Assembly: GCA_017466325.1 (NCBI GenBank)
Contig: JAFTUK010000026.1
Location: forward strand, 1 to 38,977
Length of the DNA stretch: 38,977 nucleotides
Source of the DNA: Bacteroidaceae bacterium
GTDB taxonomy: Bacteria; Bacteroidota; Bacteroidia; Bacteroidales; Bacteroidaceae
Direction: 5' to 3'
Shown: piece after piece, positions 8,973 through 17,140 of the stretch
How the letters are laid out: each line of letters begins with the position of its first letter
How positions within the stretch are numbered: position 1 is the stretch's first letter
Notes under the pieces: model-generated
What the model was told of the DNA's origin: nothing
The model's database searches: none
The model's input: the letters and a program-made list of their open reading frames with translations, nothing else
Translations under genes and position numbers: made by a program

Positions 8973-9833
8973 ATGAACAATATGAAGACAACCCAGAAAA
9001 TCGGGGCACTCCTGATGTGTGCCCTCTCTGCCCTGCCCATGAAGGCACAGCAGACCTATGAGGACATGGAACTCCTCACCGTGAACGAGCAGGTCACGAC
9101 CGTCATCACCGCCAGCGAACCCATCCGTTTCGTGGACATCTCCACGGACAAGGTGGTGGGCGACCAGCCCATCAGCAACACCATCCGTCTGAAGCCCAAG
9201 GAAGGTGCCGATGTGCATGAGGACGGTGACGTGCTGGCCATTGTCACCATCGTGACGGAACGCTACCGCAGCCAGTATGCGCTCATCTACACCACACGCC
9301 TGCAGGAAGCCGTGGCCGACAAGGTGATACAACCGACGGAGAAGATTGCCTACAATAATCCTGCCGTCAGCCTCTCCACCGAGGATATGACGCGCTTTGC
9401 CCGTCAGATATGGTCATCCCCGGCCCGTGTCCGTAATGTCAGCACGAAGATGCACAGGATGGTCATGCGCCTGAACAACATCTACACCATCGGTGAATAC
9501 TTCTTCATTGATTTCTCCATTGAGAACCGCACGAACATCCGCTTTGACATTGACGAGATGCGTTTCAAGCTGACCGACAAGAAACAGTCGAAGGCCACCA
9601 ATGCGCAGATGATAGAGCTGACACCGGCCTTGCTGCTCGACCCCTCGCAGTCATTCCGCCACGGCTACCGCAATGTCGTGGTGCTGAAGAAGATGACCTT
9701 CCCCAATGACAAGGTGCTGACCATCGAGGTGGCCGAGAAGCAGATCAGTGGCCGACTGATACACCTTGACATCGACTATGAAGACGTATTGAACGCCGAT
9801 TCGTTCAACAAGGTTTTATTGAAGGAGGAATGA
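8973..9833 (+). CDS. traN: TraN, VirB9-like conjugation protein
   Basis: TraN is the periplasmic or outer-membrane-associated partner of TraM, the VirB9 counterpart. A signal peptide ends near PMKAQQ (about residue 27). A beta-rich N-terminal domain (IRFVDISTDKVVGDQPISNTIRLKP) resembles the VirB9 family, and the C-terminal half contains the characteristic NIYTIGEYFFIDFSIENRTNIRFDIDEMRF segment in part. Length 286 residues is normal. The ATG at 8982 is an alternative start three codons later. The stop overlaps the start region of traO, so both are likely co-translated. Confidence 0.92.
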   Translation: MNNMKTTQKIGALLMCALSALPMKAQQTYEDMELLTVNEQVTTVITASEPIRFVDISTDKVVGDQPISNTIRLKPKEGADVHEDGDVLAIVTIVTERYRSQYALIYTTRLQEAVADKVIQPTEKIAYNNPAVSLSTEDMTRFARQIWSSPARVRNVSTKMHRMVMRLNNIYTIGEYFFIDFSIENRTNIRFDIDEMRFKLTDKKQSKATNAQMIELTPALLLDPSQSFRHGYRNVVVLKKMTFPNDKVLTIEVAEKQISGRLIHLDIDYEDVLNADSFNKVLLKEE

Positions 9834-9835
9834 CC

Positions 9836-10345
9836 ATGAAGAGACTGCTTTTGACCTTACTCGTGGCTGCAACCTCCGTCACCGTGTCTTTTGCCCAGAG
9901 CCATTCCGACCGTATATCCTTCGGCATGGGCGCACTCTATGAGCGCGGACTGGATGCCACGCTTTCATGGGAACATGAGACCAAATATCACAATGCCTGG
10001 GAGTATTTCGTGAACGGCTACCTGAAATGGGAGGATTGTGCGTCGTGCGGCCATGTCTGCCCGGAGTCCTTCTGGCACAGCTACAACACCTGGGGGCTGG
10101 GCATCGCCTATAAACCCTGTGTGGTACGTGGGCGTAACCATTACGGCAATCTGCGCATCGGTGCTTCGGGCGGCAGCAACACCCACGACTTCCTTGCCGG
10201 CATCCATGTGGGCTATGAACACAACTATGCCCTGCGTCACGGCTGGCAGCTGTACTGGCAGACCAAGTGTGACCTGATGGTGCCTAATCACAAGGACTTG
10301 TTTCGGACGGGCATCGTCATCGGCTTCAAGATTCCTACCAAATAA
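9836..10345 (+). CDS. traO: TraO, outer-membrane conjugation protein
   Basis: TraO is an exported, beta-rich protein of the Bacteroidales transfer apparatus, probably in the outer membrane. A signal peptide (RLLLTLLVAATSVTVSFAQ) is followed by alternating hydrophobic strands such as FGMGALYERGLDATLSWEH and a C-terminal strand ending in TGIVIGFKIPTK. Two in-frame ATGs lie at 9830 and 9836; AGGAGG sits only 2 bases before the first but 7 before the second, so 9836 is chosen. Two close cysteines (CASCGHVC) may form a disulfide. It follows traN as in CTnDOT-like elements. Confidence 0.9.
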   Translation: MKRLLLTLLVAATSVTVSFAQSHSDRISFGMGALYERGLDATLSWEHETKYHNAWEYFVNGYLKWEDCASCGHVCPESFWHSYNTWGLGIAYKPCVVRGRNHYGNLRIGASGGSNTHDFLAGIHVGYEHNYALRHGWQLYWQTKCDLMVPNHKDLFRTGIVIGFKIPTK

Positions 10346-10366
10346 CCATACTAAAGTGTACAAGCA

Positions 10367-11041
10367 ATGAACAAGACAAAGAAATACATTCACGGATTGC
10401 TGAAGGCATTAGCCATCGGCATCCTGCTAACCTCCTGTGATGCCCACATTGAGTTTCCCGACACCAACATGCAGCCTTGCCACATCCTCTGCACGGACGG
10501 CAAGGTCGTGACTATCGACCAGTGCGAAGCGCAGGGGAGGTCGCCCATCGGCGTGGTGTTCTACGTCAATCAGGGCGGCAGCGAGGAGCATGAAGGAACG
10601 GGCTATGCCGTCTATCTGTGGGACATCGCTCCGGAAATGTTCGCCGACTCCCTCGGTGTGAAGCAGAACACTTCGGCCAGCCTGACGAAGTACGACGGCA
10701 ACGGCAACACCTTTGCCATCTACAACACGAGGGACATGGGGTCGCCTCTGGCCGATGCAGTCTTTGCCATCTGGCAATATGGGCAGAGCGCCTATATTCC
10801 ATCCGTCGCACAGATGCAATTGCTCTATCGGGCAAAGGCAAGCGTCAATGCGTACATCAAGCGGTGCGGCGGCGACCCTATTCCCGATGAACCGGATAAG
10901 TGCTGGTACTGGACTTCCACCGAGGTCAGCGGACAGGAGAGTGCCAAGGCGTGGCTCTACTCCTTGTCTTCGGGTGCCATGCAGGAAACGCCCAAGGACC
11001 AGGCACACAAGGCGCGTCCCATCATCACCCTGTATCAATAA
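10367..11041 (+). CDS. Conjugation-region lipoprotein with DUF1566-like C-terminus
   Basis: A 224-residue predicted lipoprotein: the signal peptide ends in the lipobox LLTSC (Cys24). The C-terminal third (YWTSTEV, AWLYSLSSG, then KARPI) matches the pattern of DUF1566/fimbrillin-associated domains, in which a WxSTE motif and a late R-P dipeptide recur. It lies where traP/traQ would stand in CTnDOT, between traO and the coupling protein, and may be a surface adhesin-like accessory of the mating apparatus or an entry-exclusion factor. These roles are inference. Cysteines outside the lipobox (HILCTD, DQCEA) may pair. Confidence 0.75.
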   Translation: MNKTKKYIHGLLKALAIGILLTSCDAHIEFPDTNMQPCHILCTDGKVVTIDQCEAQGRSPIGVVFYVNQGGSEEHEGTGYAVYLWDIAPEMFADSLGVKQNTSASLTKYDGNGNTFAIYNTRDMGSPLADAVFAIWQYGQSAYIPSVAQMQLLYRAKASVNAYIKRCGGDPIPDEPDKCWYWTSTEVSGQESAKAWLYSLSSGAMQETPKDQAHKARPIITLYQ

Positions 11042-11071
11042 GGATTCACCCGTTTGTCATAGCAAAGCAAG

Positions 11072-13255
11072 ATGGAAGAGACCAAGGAACTGCAGACCGC
11101 CTATAAGATATTCAGGGCTGTCATCTATATCTCACTCCTCATGGAGTTCTTCGAGTATGCCGTGGATCCGCAGCTGCTCGACTTCTGGGGCGGCATCGTC
11201 TGTGACGTGCATGACCGCGTGAAGCGGTGGTTCATCTACCATGACGGCAACCTCGGATGGAGCAAGGTGGCCACGATCCTGGTCATCTGCATCACCTGTG
11301 TGGGCACCCGCAACAAGAAGCACCTAGAGTTTGACGCACGTCGGCAGGTGTTCTATCCCATCGTGGGCGGCTTCCTGCTACTCATCCTGAGTGTATGGCT
11401 CTTCGGCCATCGGATGCAGGCCGTCCTCTACGCGCTACCTCTGAACATCTGGCTCTATATGCTTGTCAGCATCGTCGGCACGGTGCTCATCCATATTGCT
11501 CTCGACAACATATCCAAGTATCTGAAGGATGGGTTGCTGAAAGACCGCTTCAACTTCGAGAACGAGAGTTTCGAGCAGTGCCAGGAACTGCAGGAGAACA
11601 AGTACAGCGTGAATATCCCCATGCGCTACTACTATAAGGGGCGTTTCCGCAAGGGCTGGGTGAACGTGGTCAATCCCTTCCGTGGCACATGGGTTGTCGG
11701 TACGCCTGGCTCTGGTAAGACGTTCAGCATTATCGAGCCGTTCATCCGGCAACACAGCGCCAAAGGCTTTGCAATGGTAGTCTATGACTACAAGTTCCCG
11801 ACGCTGGCCACCAAGCTCTACTACCACTACCAGAAGAACAAGCGGGAAGGCAACCTGCCCAAGGGCTGCAAGTTCAACATCATCAACTTCGTCGATGTGG
11901 AGTACAGCCGCCGCGTGAACCCCATTCAGCAGAAGTACATCGGCAACCTCGCTGCCGCCAGTGAGACGGCCGAGACCTTGCTGGAGTCCCTTCAAAAGGG
12001 CAAGAAGGAGGGCGGCGGTGGCAGCGACCAGTTCTTCCAGACCTCTGCCGTGAACTTCCTCGCCGCCTGCATCTACTTCTTCGTGAACTACAAGAAGGTG
12101 CCGTATGACAAGGACGGGAAACCGCTCATTGCCGAGATGATGGAGGAACCGAAAACCCACCGCCCGAAACCGACCGGGCGCGTGTACAACAGCCATGGCG
12201 AGGAAGTGGAGCCGGCCTACTGGCTTGGCAAGTACAGCGATATGCCGCACATTCTTTCGTTCCTCAATCAGGACTACCAGACCATCTTCGAGGTCTTGGA
12301 GACCGACAATGAGGTGGCTCCACTCCTTGGCCCGTTCCAGACGGCTATGAAGAACAAGGCGATGGAGCAGTTGGAGGGTATGATTGGCACCCTGCGCGTC
12401 TATACCTCCCGTCTGGCGACGAAGGAATCCTACTGGATTTTCCACAAGGACGGCGACGACTTCGACCTGAAGGTCAGCGACCCGAAGAGTCCGAGTTACC
12501 TGCTTATCGCCAACGACCCCGAGATGGAGAGCATCATCGGTGCCTTGAACGCCCTTATCCTGAACCGTCTGGTGACGCGCGTCAATACGGGACAGGGCAG
12601 GAACATCCCCGTGAGCATCGTCGTCGATGAGCTGCCCACGCTCTATTTCCACAAGATTGACCGTCTGATAGGCACGGCGCGAAGCAACAAGGTCAGCGTG
12701 GCCTTGGGCTTTCAGGAACTGCCGCAGCTGGAAGCCGACTACGGCAAGGTGGGGATGCAGAAGATCATCACTACCGTAGGCAACGTGGTCAGCGGTTCTG
12801 CCCGTAGCAAGGAAACGCTGGAGTGGCTGTCGAACGACATCTTTGGCAAGGTCGTACAACTGAAGAAGGGCGTGACCATCGACCGTGACAAGACTTCCAT
12901 CAACCTTAACGAGAACATGGACAGCCTTGTCCCAGCCTCTAAAATCAGCGACATGCCGACTGGTTGGATTTGCGGTCAGGTGGCACGTGACTTCGTGGCG
13001 ACCAAAACGGGACACGGCGGCAGCATGAACATACAGGAGAGTGAGGAGTTTAAGACCTCGAAGTTCTACTGCAAGACCGACTTCAACATGGCGGACATCA
13101 AAAAGGAGGAGTCGGAGTACATGCCGCTGCCCAAGTTCTACAGCTTCCCCTCCAAGGATGCCAAGGAACGCATCCTCTACAACAACTTTACCCGCGTTGA
13201 CCAGGAGGTGCGCGACATGATACGTGAGATACAGGCTTTCAAGGTCAAGAATTAA
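11072..13255 (+). CDS. VirD4-type conjugative coupling protein
   Basis: This 727-residue protein is the type IV coupling ATPase that delivers the relaxase-DNA complex to the mating channel. Its N-terminal 150 residues hold about four membrane helices (around 15-32, 63-78, 92-110 and 120-140). Walker A GTPGSGKT is at 210-217, in the context NPFRGTWVVGTPGSGKTF typical of Bacteroidales coupling proteins (often called MobC or TraG there). Walker B SIVVDELPTLYF has D519-E520, followed by a Q-containing motif (ALGFQELPQ). It closes the transfer operon 30 bp after the lipoprotein gene. In CTnDOT-type elements the coupling gene lies with the mob genes instead, so its place at the 3' end is a difference. 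Confidence 0.93.
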   Translation: MEETKELQTAYKIFRAVIYISLLMEFFEYAVDPQLLDFWGGIVCDVHDRVKRWFIYHDGNLGWSKVATILVICITCVGTRNKKHLEFDARRQVFYPIVGGFLLLILSVWLFGHRMQAVLYALPLNIWLYMLVSIVGTVLIHIALDNISKYLKDGLLKDRFNFENESFEQCQELQENKYSVNIPMRYYYKGRFRKGWVNVVNPFRGTWVVGTPGSGKTFSIIEPFIRQHSAKGFAMVVYDYKFPTLATKLYYHYQKNKREGNLPKGCKFNIINFVDVEYSRRVNPIQQKYIGNLAAASETAETLLESLQKGKKEGGGGSDQFFQTSAVNFLAACIYFFVNYKKVPYDKDGKPLIAEMMEEPKTHRPKPTGRVYNSHGEEVEPAYWLGKYSDMPHILSFLNQDYQTIFEVLETDNEVAPLLGPFQTAMKNKAMEQLEGMIGTLRVYTSRLATKESYWIFHKDGDDFDLKVSDPKSPSYLLIANDPEMESIIGALNALILNRLVTRVNTGQGRNIPVSIVVDELPTLYFHKIDRLIGTARSNKVSVALGFQELPQLEADYGKVGMQKIITTVGNVVSGSARSKETLEWLSNDIFGKVVQLKKGVTIDRDKTSINLNENMDSLVPASKISDMPTGWICGQVARDFVATKTGHGGSMNIQESEEFKTSKFYCKTDFNMADIKKEESEYMPLPKFYSFPSKDAKERILYNNFTRVDQEVRDMIREIQAFKVKN

Positions 13256-13309
13256 ACGAAATCATTAGAGCATATTTACAACCTATTGTGTGTCAGCGAA
13301 TTCCATTTA

Positions 13310-13388
13310 AAACGGTAGAAAAGTGATTGCATAGATTCTGTAAAGGGAAGAAAAAGATGAAATTTTAATATTTTTAACTTTTGGAAAC
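13310..13388 (+). repeat. Dispersed repeat copy A
   Basis: A 79-bp non-coding sequence beginning AAACGGTAGAA and ending TTTTTAACTTTTGGAAAC. A second copy lies at 20125-20202 in the same orientation, about 70% identical by eye with one gap; the ends are the best conserved parts. It lies just after the coupling-protein gene. The 13256-13618 gap otherwise holds only this repeat and the hairpin at 13450. Confidence 0.7.
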
Positions 13389-13449
13389 CACAAAAAGCGT
13401 CTAAGTGTGCAATGTTTGTGCAAATCGACCAGTATCATGTTAGGTAACG

Positions 13450-13489
13450 ATGAGAGCCAGAACTGCAAGACTGTTGCTCTGGCTCTCAT
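13450..13489. terminator. Strong hairpin, possible bidirectional terminator
   Basis: A perfect 12-bp inverted repeat, ATGAGAGCCAGA at 13450-13461 and TCTGGCTCTCAT at 13478-13489, encloses a 16-nt loop that can fold further through GCAA and TTGC. It lies between the + strand transfer operon and the - strand genes converging on it. There is no long T-run on either side, so intrinsic termination is not certain. Confidence 0.5.
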
Positions 13490-13618
13490 TATGGTATTTC
13501 CTCTTCTGTCTTCCTGGATGCTCTAACACCAAGGCGCGATTGTTGTCGCGGAACTCGGATGCTTTAGCAGTGAGGTATAATTGTCGTCGTGGAAGCATCT
13601 TTCCTCTAACTTTTCCCT

Positions 13619-14275
13619 TCAACATCTTCCCCTTATTCTCCTGTCTAAGTACGCCTGCTCCATTTCTTTGGAGATGTACCAATTGTTCCTTTTCTGCGAC
13701 ACCTGGCTGCGCAATTCCTCGAATGCTTTTCGCCACCTCTGTTGCTTCACCCATTCCGGACTTAGGTATTCCATCCTCCCCGTGGCAGCATTTATCATCT
13801 TGGCATCCGTCCAGTAAGGACGACAGCTGCCACTAATAACACTTGTAGTGTATTCATCGGTAAGGCCTTCAGCTAAAGACACCCACCGGTATAGCTTCCG
13901 CCCGTCCTTTCTTGTCACTATTTGTACTTTATGTCCGAAATACCATTGAAGTTTTAGTACTGTGGAGTTTCCGTCGTTCAGGATGATGATATCGTTGATG
14001 ACCGTAAGTTTGTCATTGTAGAAGATTTCATCCTTGCTTACTGTATATGGCATCAACAGTGACGGCCTTCTCAATTTGTACATGCCTTGCCCAACCCTTA
14101 CCATATCAAGATTGCCGATGCGTTCAAACTTGGGAGGAGTGTCGTAGTACGTCCTGCCTTTGCCATCCCAATACACCATCTTACCTGACGCTGACTTCCC
14201 ATAGAACAAGTCACCATCCTGCTTGACGGTTCCATAGAGAGCAGCCCTTTGGTCAGAACCATGCAAGTCAATCAC
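13619..14275 (-). CDS. Unknown protein, probable C-terminal part of a frameshifted gene
   Basis: A 218-residue frame of unknown function. It starts at a GTG, but the same frame stays open upstream to about 14336 (reading ...ISDGFFALATY before the GTG), so it is probably the 3' part of a larger gene. It has no signal peptide or membrane segment; the sequence is basic and Tyr/Trp-rich (GKMVYWDGKGRTYYDT, RDGRKLYRWVSL) and ends in a helical basic tail. It follows the 285-residue frame at 14397-15254 on the same strand, with a third short frame (14278-14472) bridging them. I do not recognise the family. Confidence 0.55.
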   Translation of the reverse strand: MIDLHGSDQRAALYGTVKQDGDLFYGKSASGKMVYWDGKGRTYYDTPPKFERIGNLDMVRVGQGMYKLRRPSLLMPYTVSKDEIFYNDKLTVINDIIILNDGNSTVLKLQWYFGHKVQIVTRKDGRKLYRWVSLAEGLTDEYTTSVISGSCRPYWTDAKMINAATGRMEYLSPEWVKQQRWRKAFEELRSQVSQKRNNWYISKEMEQAYLDRRIRGRC

Positions 14276-14396
14276 AGTTACCTTATTCCTATATATATAA
14301 TAAGGATATGTTGCCAGAGCAAAGAATCCGTCCGAAATTCTTTAGAAGCAAGAGGGTTTACCTTTGGTGGTACCAAGAAAAGCCCTCCTGTGTTAC

Positions 14397-15254
14397 TTAC
14401 CTTACTACAATCGGAACCATACCGAACAAACATTTCGTCAAATATGATGCCGCCCATCTTCTTGCAAAGCATACCCGACCATCATGAAAGTTGGACATTT
14501 CTAAATCAGCCTTGCAAGGATTCATATCCACCCAGAAATGCTTATAAAGGTAATTATCCCACACATACTCAATGAAACTCTGCTTCATATTCTTTTTCTC
14601 AGCATCATCCACGGACTTATATTTAGCATCCTTTATAAGTTGGCTCTCACTATTTTCTAGCTTTAACTCATAATGCCAGTAGTTTAACTTTGTGGGTGAA
14701 TGCTTCAGCCATATTTGACCAAGGCCATGATAGAACTTTGACTTAGTGAATTTATTCTTGACAATATCCTCTTCTAATCCATCATAGCAGTTTTGGACTT
14801 GAATTGCCTCGTCCTTTCTCTCAAACTTCCTCTGATAATCAACAGGCTTTCTGTGTATAAGTTTTGCTTTATATACCATCAAGCATGAAGCCTTTGGCTG
14901 TATTACCCTACCACAAAAACTCGGGGCATTTATCAACCCACCCTTCCAATCATCATCAGGCGACTTCATTTTCACATCAAGCATCGCGGCTTGTAATGGA
15001 AATGAAAGCCTCAGCATAGTCGTTGACAGGTTCGGAATTCTGCTTATAGTCTCGTCCCGTAGCGTAGAGTCTGCACGGACAATACAGGTGTTGTCCGACA
15101 TACGCCTTATGTCATCAACACTAAACTCCCTATCAACCCTACGCGCAACGGAGAAATCACCATGCGTCAACAACTCGTCCACATTCACATCTGGATTTAA
15201 TCCCGTATAGGGAACCATACATGAAGGGTAGCATGCCATTTTCATCAACATCAC
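14397..15254 (-). CDS. Unknown protein, probable N-terminal part of a frameshifted gene
   Basis: A 285-residue frame of unknown family. It starts 4 bp inside the end of the upstream gene, so it is translationally coupled as the third gene of the module. The body is soluble and rich in Lys, Trp and Tyr (WLKHSPTKLNYWHYELKLE, YVWDNYLYKHFWVDMNP). The last 25 residues look unnatural, while a different frame over the same bases (14278-14472) reads KKMGGIIFDEMFVRYGSD. A one-base change near 14470 would join them, and a second near 14335 would join the 218-residue frame, giving one protein of about 550 residues. Either the gene is broken or the assembly has indels. Confidence 0.6.
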   Translation of the reverse strand: MMLMKMACYPSCMVPYTGLNPDVNVDELLTHGDFSVARRVDREFSVDDIRRMSDNTCIVRADSTLRDETISRIPNLSTTMLRLSFPLQAAMLDVKMKSPDDDWKGGLINAPSFCGRVIQPKASCLMVYKAKLIHRKPVDYQRKFERKDEAIQVQNCYDGLEEDIVKNKFTKSKFYHGLGQIWLKHSPTKLNYWHYELKLENSESQLIKDAKYKSVDDAEKKNMKQSFIEYVWDNYLYKHFWVDMNPCKADLEMSNFHDGRVCFARRWAASYLTKCLFGMVPIVVR

Positions 15255-15904
15255 AGGGCTTTTAGTTCCATCATAATTTCAGAAACCTTAGGCATCAACT
15301 CACTCATAGGCATTTCGTCAATGACTAATGTTTCATGATTTCGGGCTATTGTAAACATCACATCATCAGACATCTCGTCTGTGCGCTTTGCTACTGAAAG
15401 GAAAATTCCTTTCTCCAAATTCAAGTTGAAGTCTATCATTCCTTTCTTTCGGCTCACATCCACAAAAGCGTCCTTGATGGTCAACTGACTTAGAGGACCA
15501 GCCATTGTCTTAAACATTGACATGAATTCACCAATATCTTGCTGCCCCTTACCAAAATTCTCAGAAAACGATTTGAAAAGGGATACGAAGGTTTCTTGGC
15601 GTTGCAACCAAGCCGCAGTAGGCTGCACTTTTACATTTACAATTTCTTGCCCCAAAGTAATCCGCTGAAAAGTGTAATGTGACCTTTCAAAAAATTCCAT
15701 TTGGCTTTTCTTGAAATGGTCATCACCAAGATTTGATTTGTATGCGCCTGCGGAAATTGGTGTAACAAAGAGCATAATAGCAAGACCAGCGACTTTTAAC
15801 TCATAACCAATCTTTCTCTGGGGCGCATTATACAATTGTGATAAGCTCCCAAAACCACCATCTGAGGTTAAAGTTGTGTATCCTATATTATTACTCTTTT
15901 CCAT
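15251..15904 (-). CDS. Unknown 217-aa protein with one hydrophobic segment
   Basis: The middle gene of a three-gene module; it overlaps its upstream neighbour by 14 bp and its downstream neighbour by 4 bp. A hydrophobic segment at about 35-52 (ELKVAGLAIMLFVTPISAG) is preceded by a polar N-terminus, which suggests a membrane anchor with the remaining 160 residues on one side. The rest is amphipathic and contains no motif I can name. The tight overlaps indicate that the three products are made in step and may form one complex. Function unknown. Confidence 0.7.
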   Translation of the reverse strand: MEKSNNIGYTTLTSDGGFGSLSQLYNAPQRKIGYELKVAGLAIMLFVTPISAGAYKSNLGDDHFKKSQMEFFERSHYTFQRITLGQEIVNVKVQPTAAWLQRQETFVSLFKSFSENFGKGQQDIGEFMSMFKTMAGPLSQLTIKDAFVDVSRKKGMIDFNLNLEKGIFLSVAKRTDEMSDDVMFTIARNHETLVIDEMPMSELMPKVSEIMMELKAL

Positions 15905-16652
15905 TTTCCATTATTTTTATAACATTTTCGCTTATACAACCCATAAAGACATTGAATAAATCCATATTCATCTTCTTCAATTCTACATCAAGGTTTCCAA
16001 GGTCTATGCCACCATCAGGATTGTATTGTTCGTCAATATCCAGTATTAAACGATAGCGATTTTCAGCCTCGGGTGCTTTAAGGAAAACAGTTCTAAGGTT
16101 TAATTGATGTGCATCCTCAGTCCATCTTTGCTTTATCATATTAGGCATCTGGCTCTCATCACCTTCTAACCCCACGAGATTAGAGCCTGTCAAACTAAGA
16201 TATTTCTGTGAAAAGAAATGTTTGCGGACCTCGGCTTCTACGGGAGATTTACCCTTTCCCGTCTCAATTTGGAACACATCTATCTTTCTTATACCAAGTT
16301 GATTGATTGTGTTGCGGCCTACCACATCTGTAACAAAATCTTTCAACTTGTATGCGTGGGGTATAACAGAATCCGCAAAGTTTCTATAGCCATCGCCACT
16401 TATATGTGCTTGTATCCTACCATTATCAAAGATAAAGGCCAGTCTGTTATCACTACGATTGACAACGATAGCCTTTTTGAAAAGGCCATCCATTGGCGAC
16501 ACCGAGAACAAGGCGCGGGTAAACTTCTCCCACTGTTCAAGATGTAAATTAGCATCCTCGACAAGTGGGAAAGTCATACCAACCACAGTCGAAGCCAGAA
16601 AAGTATTCTGGAACTGCCTATAATCAGCAGAATCAAATGGTAGATTCTTCAT
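15891..16652 (-). CDS. TIGR04255-like protein
   Basis: A 253-residue protein whose layout fits the sporadically distributed TIGR04255 family: an N-terminal conserved strand region, a central FIFDNGRIQAHISGDGYRNF segment (the family pattern of a self-quantity strand followed by F/Y), then LGIRKIDVF, where the family has a GLRYxN-like motif. The C-terminal part has LILDID followed by a helix of the type LxxxHxxIxxxF (here KKMNMDLFNVFMGCISENV). The family is often seen in accessory islands; its function is not known to me. It is the first gene of the module, with a TAnnTTTG promoter box just upstream. Assignment is from memory of the family pattern and needs an HMM search. Confidence 0.6.
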   Translation of the reverse strand: MKNLPFDSADYRQFQNTFLASTVVGMTFPLVEDANLHLEQWEKFTRALFSVSPMDGLFKKAIVVNRSDNRLAFIFDNGRIQAHISGDGYRNFADSVIPHAYKLKDFVTDVVGRNTINQLGIRKIDVFQIETGKGKSPVEAEVRKHFFSQKYLSLTGSNLVGLEGDESQMPNMIKQRWTEDAHQLNLRTVFLKAPEAENRYRLILDIDEQYNPDGGIDLGNLDVELKKMNMDLFNVFMGCISENVIKIMENGKE

Positions 16653-16673
16653 ACAGTTCTATATATTTTGTCA

Positions 16674-16681
16674 CAAAAATA
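16674..16681 (-). promoter_or_regulatory. Bacteroides -7 box TATTTTTG for the TIGR04255 module
   Basis: Read on the - strand, TATTTTTG matches the Bacteroides TAnnTTTG box 22 bp upstream of the first gene's start at 16652. A TTTTG lies about 24 bp further upstream (16706-16710), longer than the usual 19-21 bp spacing, so the -33 part is weak. Confidence 0.45.
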
Positions 16682-16851
16682 TTAATACTTCTATCTATTA
16701 TCACACAAAATAGCGCCAGTTGTACTATTTTGAGATCTTATGTAAGTAAGTTTAACGCCATTTATAATAATATAACGTTATTATCTAGCATTTTATTGTT
16801 TTCTTTGCATCATTTCTTCCCTCAGACTTCCATCTGTATTGATTATCCCTC

Positions 16852-17115
16852 TTATTCTTTATGTAGATGACAATATAACTGAAAGAGTTCATTTATATGA
16901 AGTATATGTTTCTTGCTACAATCAGAGAAGAGTGATCTTTCATTATCAGGAAAATGCATATTACCATAATGGAGACTAAGAATAGCCGCCATTCGAAGAA
17001 GTGTATTACGACTATAGAGTTTTAATGTAGCAGGTATATCAATGGGGGAGGCATCTTTGAAAAACTCACTGTATTCAAGAACTCTTCTTATATGGTATGT
17101 TGTCTGTTTAGGCAT
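16852..17115 (-). CDS. Unknown 87-aa protein
   Basis: A small basic and helical protein of unknown function. The frame is open from an ATG at 17184 inside the preceding gene, but the ATG at 17115 is preferred because it lies 25 bp after that gene's stop and starts a more natural sequence (MPKQTTYHIRRVLEYSEFF). There is no signal peptide or membrane segment. It is the last gene of an operon with the 266-residue membrane-anchored protein and the AlbA_2 regulator, and may be a partner of them. Confidence 0.5.
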   Translation of the reverse strand: MPKQTTYHIRRVLEYSEFFKDASPIDIPATLKLYSRNTLLRMAAILSLHYGNMHFPDNERSLFSDCSKKHILHINELFQLYCHLHKE

Positions 17116-17140
17116 ACATTGCTTTGGCTTTAGGAAATGA

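Noticed and set aside
11435-13015. A 526-residue - strand frame
   Set aside because: It is the antisense shadow of the VirD4-type gene, which has clear Walker motifs; the shadow is Val/Leu/His-rich and unstructured.
13450-13836. A + strand frame of 128 residues with a leader-like, lipobox-like start
   Set aside because: It begins in the hairpin, is the antisense of the 218-residue frame for much of its length, and the later part is Pro/Ser/Cys-rich without protein-like pattern.
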